This document shows positions 1 through 8,287 of a DNA stretch of 46,418 bases, one piece after another; the first letter of the stretch is position 1; every line of letters begins with the position of its first letter. The stretch lies in the NCBI GenBank assembly GCA_045110675.1, contig JBGCGJ010000025.1:1-46418 (forward strand), in the 5' to 3' direction. The DNA comes from JBALVT01 sp045110675 (GTDB taxonomy: Bacteria > Pseudomonadota > Gammaproteobacteria > Pseudomonadales > Halieaceae). The position numbers and the translations under genes were made by a program. Below the pieces are notes generated by a model. That model ran no database searches, had not been told where the DNA came from, and saw nothing but the letters and a program-made list of their open reading frames with translations.

Positions 1-1
1 C

Positions 2-304
2 TGCCGTAGATCTATTCCACAAGCCCAGCGTCTGATCGACTATATGGAAATGGCTCTGGTTGAGCTCGAAGTCGCAGCGTGTATTGCGATACCCAAAACC
101 AACGAAAAGCTGAAAACAAGATCGACGGCGAAAGCGAAAACCAAAAGTAAAAACAAAACCAAGGCAAAAGCTAAACCGAGGGTAGCCGCGAAATCCAGGA
201 CAGCATCAAAACCCAAAGTGAGTGCCAAACCTAAGTCAGTATCCAAGCCCAAATTAGCCGCCAAAGCGAAAACAAAAAAAAAAAAAAAAAAAACGGGCAA
301 ATGA
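2..304 (+). CDS. 3' end of a Lys/Ala-rich basic-tail protein (partial)
   Basis: The frame is open from base 2, before the first internal ATG at 44, so the gene starts upstream of the window. The visible 100 residues are a short non-repetitive stretch followed by about 65 residues of histone-H1-like or AlgP-like low complexity made of K, A, S, P and T. It ends in a run of lysines encoded by a 20-A tract (274-293) and then Thr-Gly-Lys-stop. Such tails usually bind nucleic acid or polyanions, but no folded domain is visible here, so no function is assigned. If the tract lost one base the frame would run on to a stop at 420-422. Base composition in the tail is strongly A-rich, unlike the neighbours. 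Confidence 0.6.
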   Translation, partial: CRRSIPQAQRLIDYMEMALVELEVAACIAIPKTNEKLKTRSTAKAKTKSKNKTKAKAKPRVAAKSRTASKPKVSAKPKSVSKPKLAAKAKTKKKKKKTGK

Positions 305-367
305 CAGTTCTGATGGTGATCTTGGCGCGTCTAAATTGACCGTGGTTCGCCCCACTAAGGTAGTCGA

Positions 368-1606
368 ATTATCAACGCAGCACCGGAAACTCCATACCGG
401 GTTCTCGACCCTGAAGTCATAGAGAACCCCTATTCGTTCTACTCGGCTTTACTGAATAACGCTCCGGTGTATCAGGTACCCGACACATCGGTTTATCTAG
501 TCTCTTCCTGGCAGCTGATTCACCAAGTGTTAAAAAATCAGCAGGACTACTCCGCCAATCTCACCGGCATTTTGATTACCGGTGCCAATGGAAACCCACA
601 GCTATTCGATTTGAGTCAGTTTGGCGGAAGCATAGACGCCATCGCCAATGCTGATGAACCTTTCCACGCAGTGCATCGCAAACTCGTTATGCCGGCGCTT
701 AGCTCCCGCAAAGTGGCAGCCATGGAAGTGGAGGTCCGAAACTGGGCGGTGGAACGTATTGAGAAGTTGATTTCCAAGGGGGGCGGAGAGTGCATTGCCG
801 AGTTGGCCAATGCCATTCCAGTGTTGGCCATGGCCAGACTCACCGGACTGCCACTGGAAGATCTCGATCAATTGCTGAGCTGGGCCTTTAGTGGAGGTGA
901 CATTTTAGCGGGCACCTGCACGCTCGAAGATTTGGCATCGCTAAGCGCCAGCACCACCGAGATGGCTGCCTATGTCGGTGTGCACTATGCCATAGCCGCT
1001 AGAAAACAACGAGATGAGGAGCCAACCGAGCATGTTCTGGGGGAGCTCGTCAGAGGTGTCAGTCAGGGGTTGATTTCTGAGCGCGACGCCATCTCCATAA
1101 TGATCGTTCTGATAGGAGCAGCCGGCGAGTCAACCTCAAGTCTAATAGGAAGCGCTGTTCGCCTGCTGGCGCAAGACCCTGACATGCAACAGCAGCTCCG
1201 CGATAACCCGAAATTAATCGATAAATTCGTCGACGAAGTTGTACGTCTGGAATCTCCTTTCAAAGGTCATTATCGGGTTGTGCTCAATGAAACCCGACTG
1301 GGGGGTATAACCCTCCCAAAAGAAGCGCGAGTCTACTTGCTCTGGGCGGCAGCCAATCGCGACCCCAGTGTCTTTCAAGCGCCCGAAGAACTCGATCTGG
1401 AGCGACAAGATTCCAGCGCCAACCTGGGTTTCGGTCACGGCATACATTTTTGCGTTGGCGCCCGCCTGGCTCAAATGGAAAGCAGGGTGATACTCGAAGA
1501 ACTTCTCAAAAAAGTTGCATCCTTTTCGCTGGATGACAAGTATCCTGTGCGCCATACATCCAGTATTTTTGTACGTCGCCTGAATGAACTCCAGCTGAAA
1601 TTTTAA
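368..1606 (+). CDS. Cytochrome P450 (bacterial class), probable AUU start
   Basis: This is a heme-thiolate monooxygenase, probably soluble. Family landmarks are present: an I-helix A-G-E-S-T oxygen-activation motif near residue 253, the K-helix E290-x-x-R293, and the heme loop GFGHGIHFCVGARLA with the cysteine ligand at about residue 362. The first ATG/GTG/TTG in frame is the GTG at 467. Typical P450 N-terminal sequence (PYRVLDPEVIENPYSFY) is encoded upstream of it, in frame as far as a stop at 356-358. The only plausible start is ATT at 368, seven bases after an AAGG, which gives 412 residues, normal for the family. Substrate is unknown. It lies 8 bp before a GST remnant and upstream of an ABC exporter, so it may tailor an exported or detoxified compound. 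Confidence 0.9.
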   Translation: MINAAPETPYRVLDPEVIENPYSFYSALLNNAPVYQVPDTSVYLVSSWQLIHQVLKNQQDYSANLTGILITGANGNPQLFDLSQFGGSIDAIANADEPFHAVHRKLVMPALSSRKVAAMEVEVRNWAVERIEKLISKGGGECIAELANAIPVLAMARLTGLPLEDLDQLLSWAFSGGDILAGTCTLEDLASLSASTTEMAAYVGVHYAIAARKQRDEEPTEHVLGELVRGVSQGLISERDAISIMIVLIGAAGESTSSLIGSAVRLLAQDPDMQQQLRDNPKLIDKFVDEVVRLESPFKGHYRVVLNETRLGGITLPKEARVYLLWAAANRDPSVFQAPEELDLERQDSSANLGFGHGIHFCVGARLAQMESRVILEELLKKVASFSLDDKYPVRHTSSIFVRRLNELQLKF

Positions 1607-1614
1607 GGACACCG

Positions 1615-1740
1615 ATGAAACCCGTTACTTTCTACGGATCTCCTCTGTCACTGTATACAGGCCGAGCCAGGCGCTATCTCATCAACAGCTCGATACGAAA
1701 ACCGGCAAAACAATCTGGAAAACTGGACATAAGATTTTGA
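1615..1740 (+). pseudogene. Truncated glutathione S-transferase N-terminal fragment (41 aa)
   Basis: A 41-codon frame starts at ATG 1615, 8 bp after the P450 stop, with AAGGAC just upstream. Its first 22 residues, MKPVTFYGSPLSLYTGRARR plus YL, match the opening beta-alpha unit of the GST thioredoxin fold, including the S/T-rich glutathione-site region. It then changes to an unrelated Lys-rich stretch and stops at 1738-1740. A GST needs about 200 residues, so this is a remnant of a deleted gene or a residual leader cistron. Its stop codon is immediately followed, in the same frame, by the GTG start of the ABC exporter subunit. It may survive as a translational coupler. Confidence 0.6.
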
Positions 1741-3531
1741 GTGGCCGATCGTTTGACTGACAATTCAAGAGAATCCAACACCCGCTTTTTCTCCCGTTAT
1801 ATTTTCCACCACAAGTGGTCGTATGGCCTGGGCATAGTGCTAATTTTCCTCACCAACTGGCTCGCGGTGAGCATTCCCGCCTATCTGGGTCAAAGCATAG
1901 ACCTGCTGAGTGGGGTTGAGCAGGTCCAGAGCCAGGACGAACTCGTCCGGGTCATTGGCATAGTAATCGCTTTTGCACTTGCCATGGTGGTCACTCGCAC
2001 AATATCCAGAATACTGTTCTTTAATCCGGGAAGAGCAATAGAGCGTGAGCTAAAAGATGACGCCTTTGCCAAACTCACCCATATGCAGCCCGACTTTTAC
2101 CAAGGGCATGCGTCGGGGACGCTAATTTCCATAGTTAACAATGACGTCAACGGGGTTCGCGCACTCGCCGGCGTTGTGATGTTGCAAGTGTTCAATATTG
2201 TCTTTGCTCTCTCACTGACGCCACTGAAGATGTATCAGATATCCCCCGCGCTCACTTTGTACTGCGTGTTGCCAGTACTAGTGACGTTCGCCATCGCCCA
2301 CAAGGGCATCGCCTTTATGCGCAAGATGATGAAGGAGCGAATGGTGGAACTTCAGGAGATGTCCTCCAAAACAGTCGGGTTTCTCAGTGGTGTGGAAGTT
2401 GTGCGCGCCCATGGAATACAACCTTGGGCCGAACAGGAGTTCGAGCGTGAAAACGTAAAGATTCGCGACCGCTCCCTGAGACTGGCAAAAGTGCGCACCA
2501 TTGTACTGCCGGTCATTGCCTATACCGACCGCTTGTTGAAAGTCATGATATTGGCTATTGGTGGTGGATACCTCATAAAGGCACAACTCACTCTAGGAGA
2601 ACTGACCGCATTTCTCTCTTATGCTTCACTGCTGGCAATGCCCTTTATTTCACTGGGAATGGTTCTGTCGGCCTGGCAAACCGGGATCGTCAGTCTGGAG
2701 AGTCTGCGCCGCATTCTCGACTTACCTGTTAACGAGCAAGACAAGACCCACCTACCCCTGGAGAAACAAGCACAGCTGTTTTCTAAAGGGATTCGAGTGA
2801 GGAACTTGAGCTACTGCTATCCAGGTACCGACACTCGCGTCTTAAGCAATATCAGTTTTGAAATCTCTCCCGGAGAGACTGTCGGGATTCTGGGTAAAGT
2901 CGGATCCGGGAAAAGCACCCTGGTCAACTGCTTGAACCGCTACCTCGAAGTGCCCCCTGGCACCGTGTACATCGATGAACAAGACATCACCGAACTCGCC
3001 CGCAAGGATTTGAGAAGCGCGGTAAGAACCATCACCCAGGATCCTTTTTTGTTCTCTGACACGGTTCTCGAGAATATTCAGTTCGGCTCTGCTGGCCTGG
3101 AAGACCCGCTGCCATTGGAACAGGCGCTTCAACAGAGCGACATGCTGAGCGAAGTTCAATTGTTTCCAGAACAGGAAAACACGCTGGTTGGGGAAAAGGG
3201 TATTTTGCTATCAGGTGGCCAAAAGCAGCGACTCAGCCTGGCCAGGGGGCTCTACACCCCTTGCAAGCTGATGGTGCTCGATAACGTACTGTCCGCAGTT
3301 GACAACGAAACAGAACGCTTTCTGCTCGACCAAATATTTAACAATGCTCGCTCCGCTAGCACTTTGATCGTTTCGCACCGTGCAACAGTATTGGAAAAGG
3401 TTCATAGCATCTTGGTTCTCGATGAAGGCTGTATCGTCGCTCGAGGGAGCCATACGGAATTACTCCAATCATCAGATTTATACAGGCAAACCTGGGAGCT
3501 TCAACAACGCGACGGGGGGAGCAGCGCATGA
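1741..3531 (+). CDS. ABC exporter half-transporter, degenerate-site subunit (MdlA/BmrC type)
   Basis: This 596-residue protein has an N-terminal six-helix exporter membrane domain (about residues 20-320) and a C-terminal ATPase domain. The ATPase carries Walker A GKVGSGKS at 385-392, signature LSGGQ at 490-494 and Walker B ending at D514. The residue after D514, normally the catalytic glutamate, is asparagine (LDN). That is the pattern of the non-catalytic partner in heterodimeric exporters such as BmrCD or TM287/288. It starts with GTG directly after the stop of the GST remnant and its TGA overlaps the ATG of the next gene by 4 bp, so the two subunits are co-translated. The substrate may be a lipid, drug or peptide and cannot be read from sequence. 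Confidence 0.92.
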   Translation: MADRLTDNSRESNTRFFSRYIFHHKWSYGLGIVLIFLTNWLAVSIPAYLGQSIDLLSGVEQVQSQDELVRVIGIVIAFALAMVVTRTISRILFFNPGRAIERELKDDAFAKLTHMQPDFYQGHASGTLISIVNNDVNGVRALAGVVMLQVFNIVFALSLTPLKMYQISPALTLYCVLPVLVTFAIAHKGIAFMRKMMKERMVELQEMSSKTVGFLSGVEVVRAHGIQPWAEQEFERENVKIRDRSLRLAKVRTIVLPVIAYTDRLLKVMILAIGGGYLIKAQLTLGELTAFLSYASLLAMPFISLGMVLSAWQTGIVSLESLRRILDLPVNEQDKTHLPLEKQAQLFSKGIRVRNLSYCYPGTDTRVLSNISFEISPGETVGILGKVGSGKSTLVNCLNRYLEVPPGTVYIDEQDITELARKDLRSAVRTITQDPFLFSDTVLENIQFGSAGLEDPLPLEQALQQSDMLSEVQLFPEQENTLVGEKGILLSGGQKQRLSLARGLYTPCKLMVLDNVLSAVDNETERFLLDQIFNNARSASTLIVSHRATVLEKVHSILVLDEGCIVARGSHTELLQSSDLYRQTWELQQRDGGSSA

Positions 3532-5330
3532 ATACTTCAGCGCCTGAAACCGCGCCGGAGTCGACTTTCCACTGGTCCGTCGTGAGGCGCTTTCTCGGAC
3601 ATTTCAAACCCTACCGCAAACAAGTGATGCTGGGCTTGGCACTCATTCCGGTTTCCGTGGCGTTCAGTATATTGTTTCCCTGGCTGATCATGAAAATCAT
3701 CGACGATCAGTTGGTGCCAGGGCACAGCGAGGGTTTGATGTTCGCCGCCCTCGCACTCGCCGGTGTTTTGGTGGGAAACTACATCGCCGATGCTGTCTTC
3801 AACTACTCCTTGCAATCGGCAGCTCAGCACGCCATCGGCGATATTCGCGCGGAGATGTTCAGCCGGGTATTACACTTTCCCCGACGCTATTTCGACAAAA
3901 CTCCAATGGGAGTGACTCTCACTCGTTTGACCAGCGATCTCGAAGCCATTAGCGAGTCTTTTACCCAAGGCCTTCTAAGCATGGTGCGCGATGTTCTGGT
4001 GACTTTGGCGCTGCTGATTTTTCTGGCGTTTATCAGTTGGAAGCTCACCTTGGTGCTGTTGTTTATAGGCCCTCCTATTTACTACATCACCGAGATACTG
4101 CGTCGCCTATTGCGAGATGCATACTTGAACGCGCGAATCGTTCTCTCCCAGGGAACCGGCTACTTGCAAGAGTGTCTGAGCGGCATAAAAACAGTACAGC
4201 TATACAACGCGGAAGAGGATGTGCAGCGTCGCTACGGTAAGTACACACTGGGCTTTTACGATGCGCAGTCAAAATCCAACCTATACGACTCAGCGCTGTA
4301 TTCCATCATAGAGGGGATTACCACCATCAGCATGGGGCTGATCATCTGGTACGGTTCAAAGGAAATCCTGGCGGCGAGTATTACTCTGGGAGTACTGGTT
4401 GGATTTATCAACACGCTGGATAAGATTTTCGTACCCATTAGAGACTTCACCTCACAGATGGCATCGATACAGCGCGCCTTTGCCGCCTTTGATCATATAG
4501 AGGAAATTTACGAGCAAGAAACCGAACTCGACGCTCAGCGACGCTCCAGCGATACCAGCTCAGGTCTTAGTGTCAAAGAGCGCGACGTTTTAACAAGTTT
4601 TCAACGCCTTGAATTTAAAGCCGTGAAGTTTCGCTACAACGAAGACGGACCGTACGTATTGAACGGAGTGTCATTTTGCCTGAGCAAAGGAGACAAAATT
4701 GCTCTGGTTGGCAGCACCGGCTCAGGAAAATCAACGATATTGCGACTGCTGACCAAGACCTACGATAACTACGAAGGCTCTATCACGCTGAACGGTATTG
4801 AACTCAGCCGTATCCCCAGATCTGAGGTCAGCCAGTTTTTCTCACTTATGCAGCAAGAAGTCTTTCTGTTCAATGAGAGTATCGAGTTCAATATCGGGCT
4901 GGGTCGGGACTCCAGCAACAAGAACGACGTTATCGAAGCAGCCAGGTACGTGTATGCCGACCAGTTTATCGAACGCTTGCCCGGGAAATACGACTTCAAA
5001 CTGCTCGGTAACGGCAGTAATCTCTCCGCGGGCCAGAGTCAACTCATCGCCTTTGCGAGAGCGATAGCCGGTGGCAGCGAAGTGGTTATGCTCGACGAGG
5101 CAACAAGCTCCGTTGACTCGGTGACCGAGCGATTAATTCAGAAAGCGATTGATCATGTGTTCGAAGAGAAAACCGTTATCGCCATCGCACACAGATTGAG
5201 CACGATCCAACATTCCGACGAAATTCTGGTATTGGATGGCGGTGCAATCATCGAACGCGGCACGCACACCACCCTCCTCGCCCAAGCTGGCTTTTACGCC
5301 AATTTAGTTGAGGAGCTCAAAAGCGAATAG
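3528..5330 (+). CDS. ABC exporter half-transporter, catalytic-site subunit (MdlB/BmrD type)
   Basis: This 600-residue partner of the preceding gene has the same architecture: exporter membrane domain (about 15-320) and ATPase domain. Walker A is GSTGSGKS at 395-402, the signature is LSAGQ, and Walker B ends D523-E524 with the catalytic glutamate intact (LDEATSSVD). The switch histidine is present (IAHRLST). The ATG lies inside the previous stop codon (ATGA). The gene ends 5 bp from the stop of the convergent aldo/keto reductase. With the upstream subunit it should form an inner-membrane heterodimeric exporter. Association with the P450 suggests a detoxification or small-molecule export role, which is inference. 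Confidence 0.92.
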   Translation: MNTSAPETAPESTFHWSVVRRFLGHFKPYRKQVMLGLALIPVSVAFSILFPWLIMKIIDDQLVPGHSEGLMFAALALAGVLVGNYIADAVFNYSLQSAAQHAIGDIRAEMFSRVLHFPRRYFDKTPMGVTLTRLTSDLEAISESFTQGLLSMVRDVLVTLALLIFLAFISWKLTLVLLFIGPPIYYITEILRRLLRDAYLNARIVLSQGTGYLQECLSGIKTVQLYNAEEDVQRRYGKYTLGFYDAQSKSNLYDSALYSIIEGITTISMGLIIWYGSKEILAASITLGVLVGFINTLDKIFVPIRDFTSQMASIQRAFAAFDHIEEIYEQETELDAQRRSSDTSSGLSVKERDVLTSFQRLEFKAVKFRYNEDGPYVLNGVSFCLSKGDKIALVGSTGSGKSTILRLLTKTYDNYEGSITLNGIELSRIPRSEVSQFFSLMQQEVFLFNESIEFNIGLGRDSSNKNDVIEAARYVYADQFIERLPGKYDFKLLGNGSNLSAGQSQLIAFARAIAGGSEVVMLDEATSSVDSVTERLIQKAIDHVFEEKTVIAIAHRLSTIQHSDEILVLDGGAIIERGTHTTLLAQAGFYANLVEELKSE

Positions 5331-5335
5331 GCGAC

Positions 5336-6364
5336 TCAGGACATTCCCAGGGAAAGGAGGTTCTCCAGTGGCCGATACAGTTCCTCAAGATAGGCGATGT
5401 CTTCCGGCTCTATGGTAATTTCCGTAGCCGCTACCAGATCATTCAATTGAGAGACTTTGGATACTCCCACTACCGGAGCGGTCACCGCCGGTTTACTCAA
5501 CAGCCAGGCTATTGCGATTTGTGCAGGGGTTTTGCCGTACTTAGTCGATGTTTCCATCAATCTGTCCGCAATCAGAAAATCATTGTCGCCGCGATAGAGA
5601 CCTTCAGTTCGCTTGCGATCGACCCCGGTGGAACGATTGGTGCTACCACCGTCAAAACCACCGCGATAAGCGCCTGCCAGTATGCCCCTCGCCAGGGGCG
5701 ACCAGGGTGTAACCCCAACACCAGACTGCTCGCAATAGGGGTTCATTTCCCGCTCCTCCTCACGATAGATAAGATTGTAATGATTCTGCATGGAGATGAA
5801 CTTTGCCCAACCATGACGCTCCGCGGTCATCTGCAGCTCGGCAAATTGCCAGGCGAACATCGAAGACCCACCGAGGTATAAAACCTTTCCCGCCTTAACA
5901 AGATCGTTAAGGGCTTCCACTGTCTCTTCAATAGGAACTGCAACATGCCAGGGTATACCGTGCGGATGGCGATGAATAATCAGCTGATCGACATAGTCCA
6001 GACCCAGGCGCTGCAGGCTGCGATCCACTCCCTCAACAATATGATTTCGGGAGAGGCCGCTCGAATTGGGATTGCTACCCATTGGCATCGCCACTTTGGT
6101 GGTGAGTACATAATCCTCGCGCGGCAACAGCTCCCTCAACAGGCTACCGACAATTTCCTCACAGGCACCCGTACCGTAGAAATCGGCGCAATCAAAGTAA
6201 AACAGTCCCGCGTCGATGGCTGCGAGAAATATTTCTCGGGACTCATCGATACCGAGAGTCCAGTCACCCTGGTGTCCCTGGCCGGGAATACCATGATTCA
6301 TTGTTCCCAGACACAGCTGAGAAACCATAAGGCCACTGTTGCCTAACTGAACGGGGTTGAGCAT
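5336..6364 (-). CDS. Aldo/keto reductase
   Basis: A 342-residue NADPH-dependent oxidoreductase of the aldo/keto reductase superfamily ((beta/alpha)8 barrel, cytoplasmic). The opening is typical (L-G-N-S-G-L-x-V-S-x-L-C-L-G-T-M). The catalytic residues can be seen as Asp in DCADFYG with its Tyr, Lys in TTKVAMP and His in IIHRH. C-terminal cofactor-binding elements follow (PVVGVSKVSQL). The ATG is preceded by GAGGAG on the minus strand at ideal spacing. It is a single gene, convergent with the ABC exporter and divergent from the amidohydrolase. The physiological aldehyde or ketone is unknown. Confidence 0.92.
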   Translation of the reverse strand: MLNPVQLGNSGLMVSQLCLGTMNHGIPGQGHQGDWTLGIDESREIFLAAIDAGLFYFDCADFYGTGACEEIVGSLLRELLPREDYVLTTKVAMPMGSNPNSSGLSRNHIVEGVDRSLQRLGLDYVDQLIIHRHPHGIPWHVAVPIEETVEALNDLVKAGKVLYLGGSSMFAWQFAELQMTAERHGWAKFISMQNHYNLIYREEEREMNPYCEQSGVGVTPWSPLARGILAGAYRGGFDGGSTNRSTGVDRKRTEGLYRGDNDFLIADRLMETSTKYGKTPAQIAIAWLLSKPAVTAPVVGVSKVSQLNDLVAATEITIEPEDIAYLEELYRPLENLLSLGMS

Positions 6365-6586
6365 GGGTGTTTCTCCTCGATTTGAGTGTATAGCTTTCAG
6401 GATCTTACTCGATTTTTGGTTTGGATAAATTAACTATACGCAAACTGAACTGTGTCCAGTCAAATCCATGGCAGTTAATTGAGGGGTAGCGCTTCATGTT
6501 GGGCTAGAATAGACAGTGAAACAGACAACAGACATCTATCATCAGCAGGCTTCCCTTTAGTCAGTTGAAATTAATGGAGAGCGAAA

Positions 6587-8287
6587 ATGAGCAAATGGAT
6601 CTATGCGCTGGGCATTTATGCGCTGACAAACCTCAGTGCCTGCAGCAATATCCACGGAACTACCCATCCAGCTTCTGCTGCTGACCTCATCATAAGCGGA
6701 GGTCCTATTGTCACAATGGATTCGGCTAATCCCGACGCCGAAGCGGTAGCTATTAAAGACGGCAAAATCATTGCTGTAGGTTCTCGAAAGAAAATCAATA
6801 CCTACCGAGGTGCAAACAGCGAACAACTCGACCTCGCTGGACGAACACTTATACCGGGCTTCATCGACGGTCACAGCCATTTTTCCCAGGCGATTTCCGC
6901 CGCAAGCTGGGCCAATGTGTCCGGTGCGCCCGTGGGGGATACCAGCAGTATCGCAGATATTATTACCGAGGTTCAGGCACTCAAAACACGCAATGAAGTC
7001 AGCCCTGGCGAATGGCTGGTCGCCTATGGCTACGACGCTGATACGCTTTCCGACGACAGAAACATCAACCGGGATGATTTGGATACCGCATTTCCCGACA
7101 ATCCCGTGGTGCTGATACACGTCTCCTTTCACGGCGCAGTGCTCAACAGCCAAGCCTTCGCCGCGATAGGCTACGATGAATCGACGCCGACACCTGAAGG
7201 GGGAATTATCGTCAGACGCGAAGACAGCAACGAGCCTCTGGGCCTTATTATGGAAACCGCCTGGTTCCCCGCCGCTGCTCACATCATGCAGCCTGACAAG
7301 GATCAGCGCCGAAAAAATCTGCTACGGGCTCAAAATTACTACGCATCGAATGGCGTCACGACCGCTCAGGATGGCGCTGCAAATACGGCGGATTTCAATC
7401 TGTACAAAGAAGCTGCTGCGCGAGGTGACTTAATTTTGGATTTGGTGGCATTGGGTTCTTTCGCGGAGGTCCCTGCCTTTATGGAGATGTACGGTGAGTA
7501 CTCAAGCTACAAAAACCGATTAAAAATTGGCGGCATCAAACTTGTCACCGATGGCTCACCCCAAGGTAAGACAGCATTCTTTACCGAACCCTTCCTCACC
7601 GGTGGACCGGGTGGTGAAACCAACTGGCATGGCGAGCCGCTGCTACCAGCCGAGGAGTTTGAGCAAGTTCTCGCCGGAGTGTATCGCGCTGACATACCCG
7701 CCTTTATACACGCGAACGCTGATGCCGCTATTGATATGGTATTAAACGCACACAAAAAACACCGTGATCTGGCGAGTGAGAACATTAGAACAGTGATCAT
7801 CCACTCCCAGTTTATGAGGCCCGACCAACTCGAGGCCTATGCGGAACTTAATATGGTGCCCTCTTTTTTCAGCAACCACGCTTTTTTCTGGGGAGACGTC
7901 CATGTCAAAAACCTTGGCGAGCAACGCGCGCATTTTTTGAGCCCGATGAAAACCGCCGCCGGCATGGGTATCCATTTCACCAATCACAGCGACTACATGG
8001 TGACGCCACTCAATCCTCTGTTCACGATGTGGTCGGCCGTCAACCGAATTTCTCGTTCAGGAAACATTATCGGTGCAGGCGAACGCATAAGCGCTGAACA
8101 AGCGCTAAAGAGTATCACCCTGGATGGTGCATGGCAGTATTTCGAAGAGGACAGTAAGGGCTCTATCACTGTTGGCAAGCTGGCAGACCTGGTTATCCTG
8201 GACGCCAATCCACTGACTGTAGAGCCAATGGATATCAAAAATATTAAAGTTGTCGCTACCTATAAGGAGGGGAAGAAGATTTACTGA
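6587..8287 (+). CDS. Lipoprotein metal-dependent amidohydrolase (YtcJ-like family 3)
   Basis: This 566-residue protein starts with a short signal peptide ending in a lipobox (L16-S-A-C19), so it should be lipidated and periplasmic or outer-membrane-attached. The rest is an amidohydrolase family 3 enzyme: an N-terminal beta-sandwich segment (ADLIISGGPIVTMD), the metal-binding GFIDGHSHF motif, later His motifs (FIHANADAAID, IIHSQ, TNHSDYMVTPLNP) and the closing sandwich (GKLADLVILDANPL). The family hydrolyses cyclic or exocyclic amides and related C-N bonds. The substrate cannot be deduced. GGAGAG precedes the ATG. Its last 32 bp overlap the convergent nasS gene. Confidence 0.9.
   Translation: MSKWIYALGIYALTNLSACSNIHGTTHPASAADLIISGGPIVTMDSANPDAEAVAIKDGKIIAVGSRKKINTYRGANSEQLDLAGRTLIPGFIDGHSHFSQAISAASWANVSGAPVGDTSSIADIITEVQALKTRNEVSPGEWLVAYGYDADTLSDDRNINRDDLDTAFPDNPVVLIHVSFHGAVLNSQAFAAIGYDESTPTPEGGIIVRREDSNEPLGLIMETAWFPAAAHIMQPDKDQRRKNLLRAQNYYASNGVTTAQDGAANTADFNLYKEAAARGDLILDLVALGSFAEVPAFMEMYGEYSSYKNRLKIGGIKLVTDGSPQGKTAFFTEPFLTGGPGGETNWHGEPLLPAEEFEQVLAGVYRADIPAFIHANADAAIDMVLNAHKKHRDLASENIRTVIIHSQFMRPDQLEAYAELNMVPSFFSNHAFFWGDVHVKNLGEQRAHFLSPMKTAAGMGIHFTNHSDYMVTPLNPLFTMWSAVNRISRSGNIIGAGERISAEQALKSITLDGAWQYFEEDSKGSITVGKLADLVILDANPLTVEPMDIKNIKVVATYKEGKKIY

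Noticed and set aside
40..300. Hydrophobic, Phe/Leu-rich frame on the minus strand
   Set aside because: It is the exact antisense of the Lys/Ala-rich tail; poly-Phe comes from the A tract.
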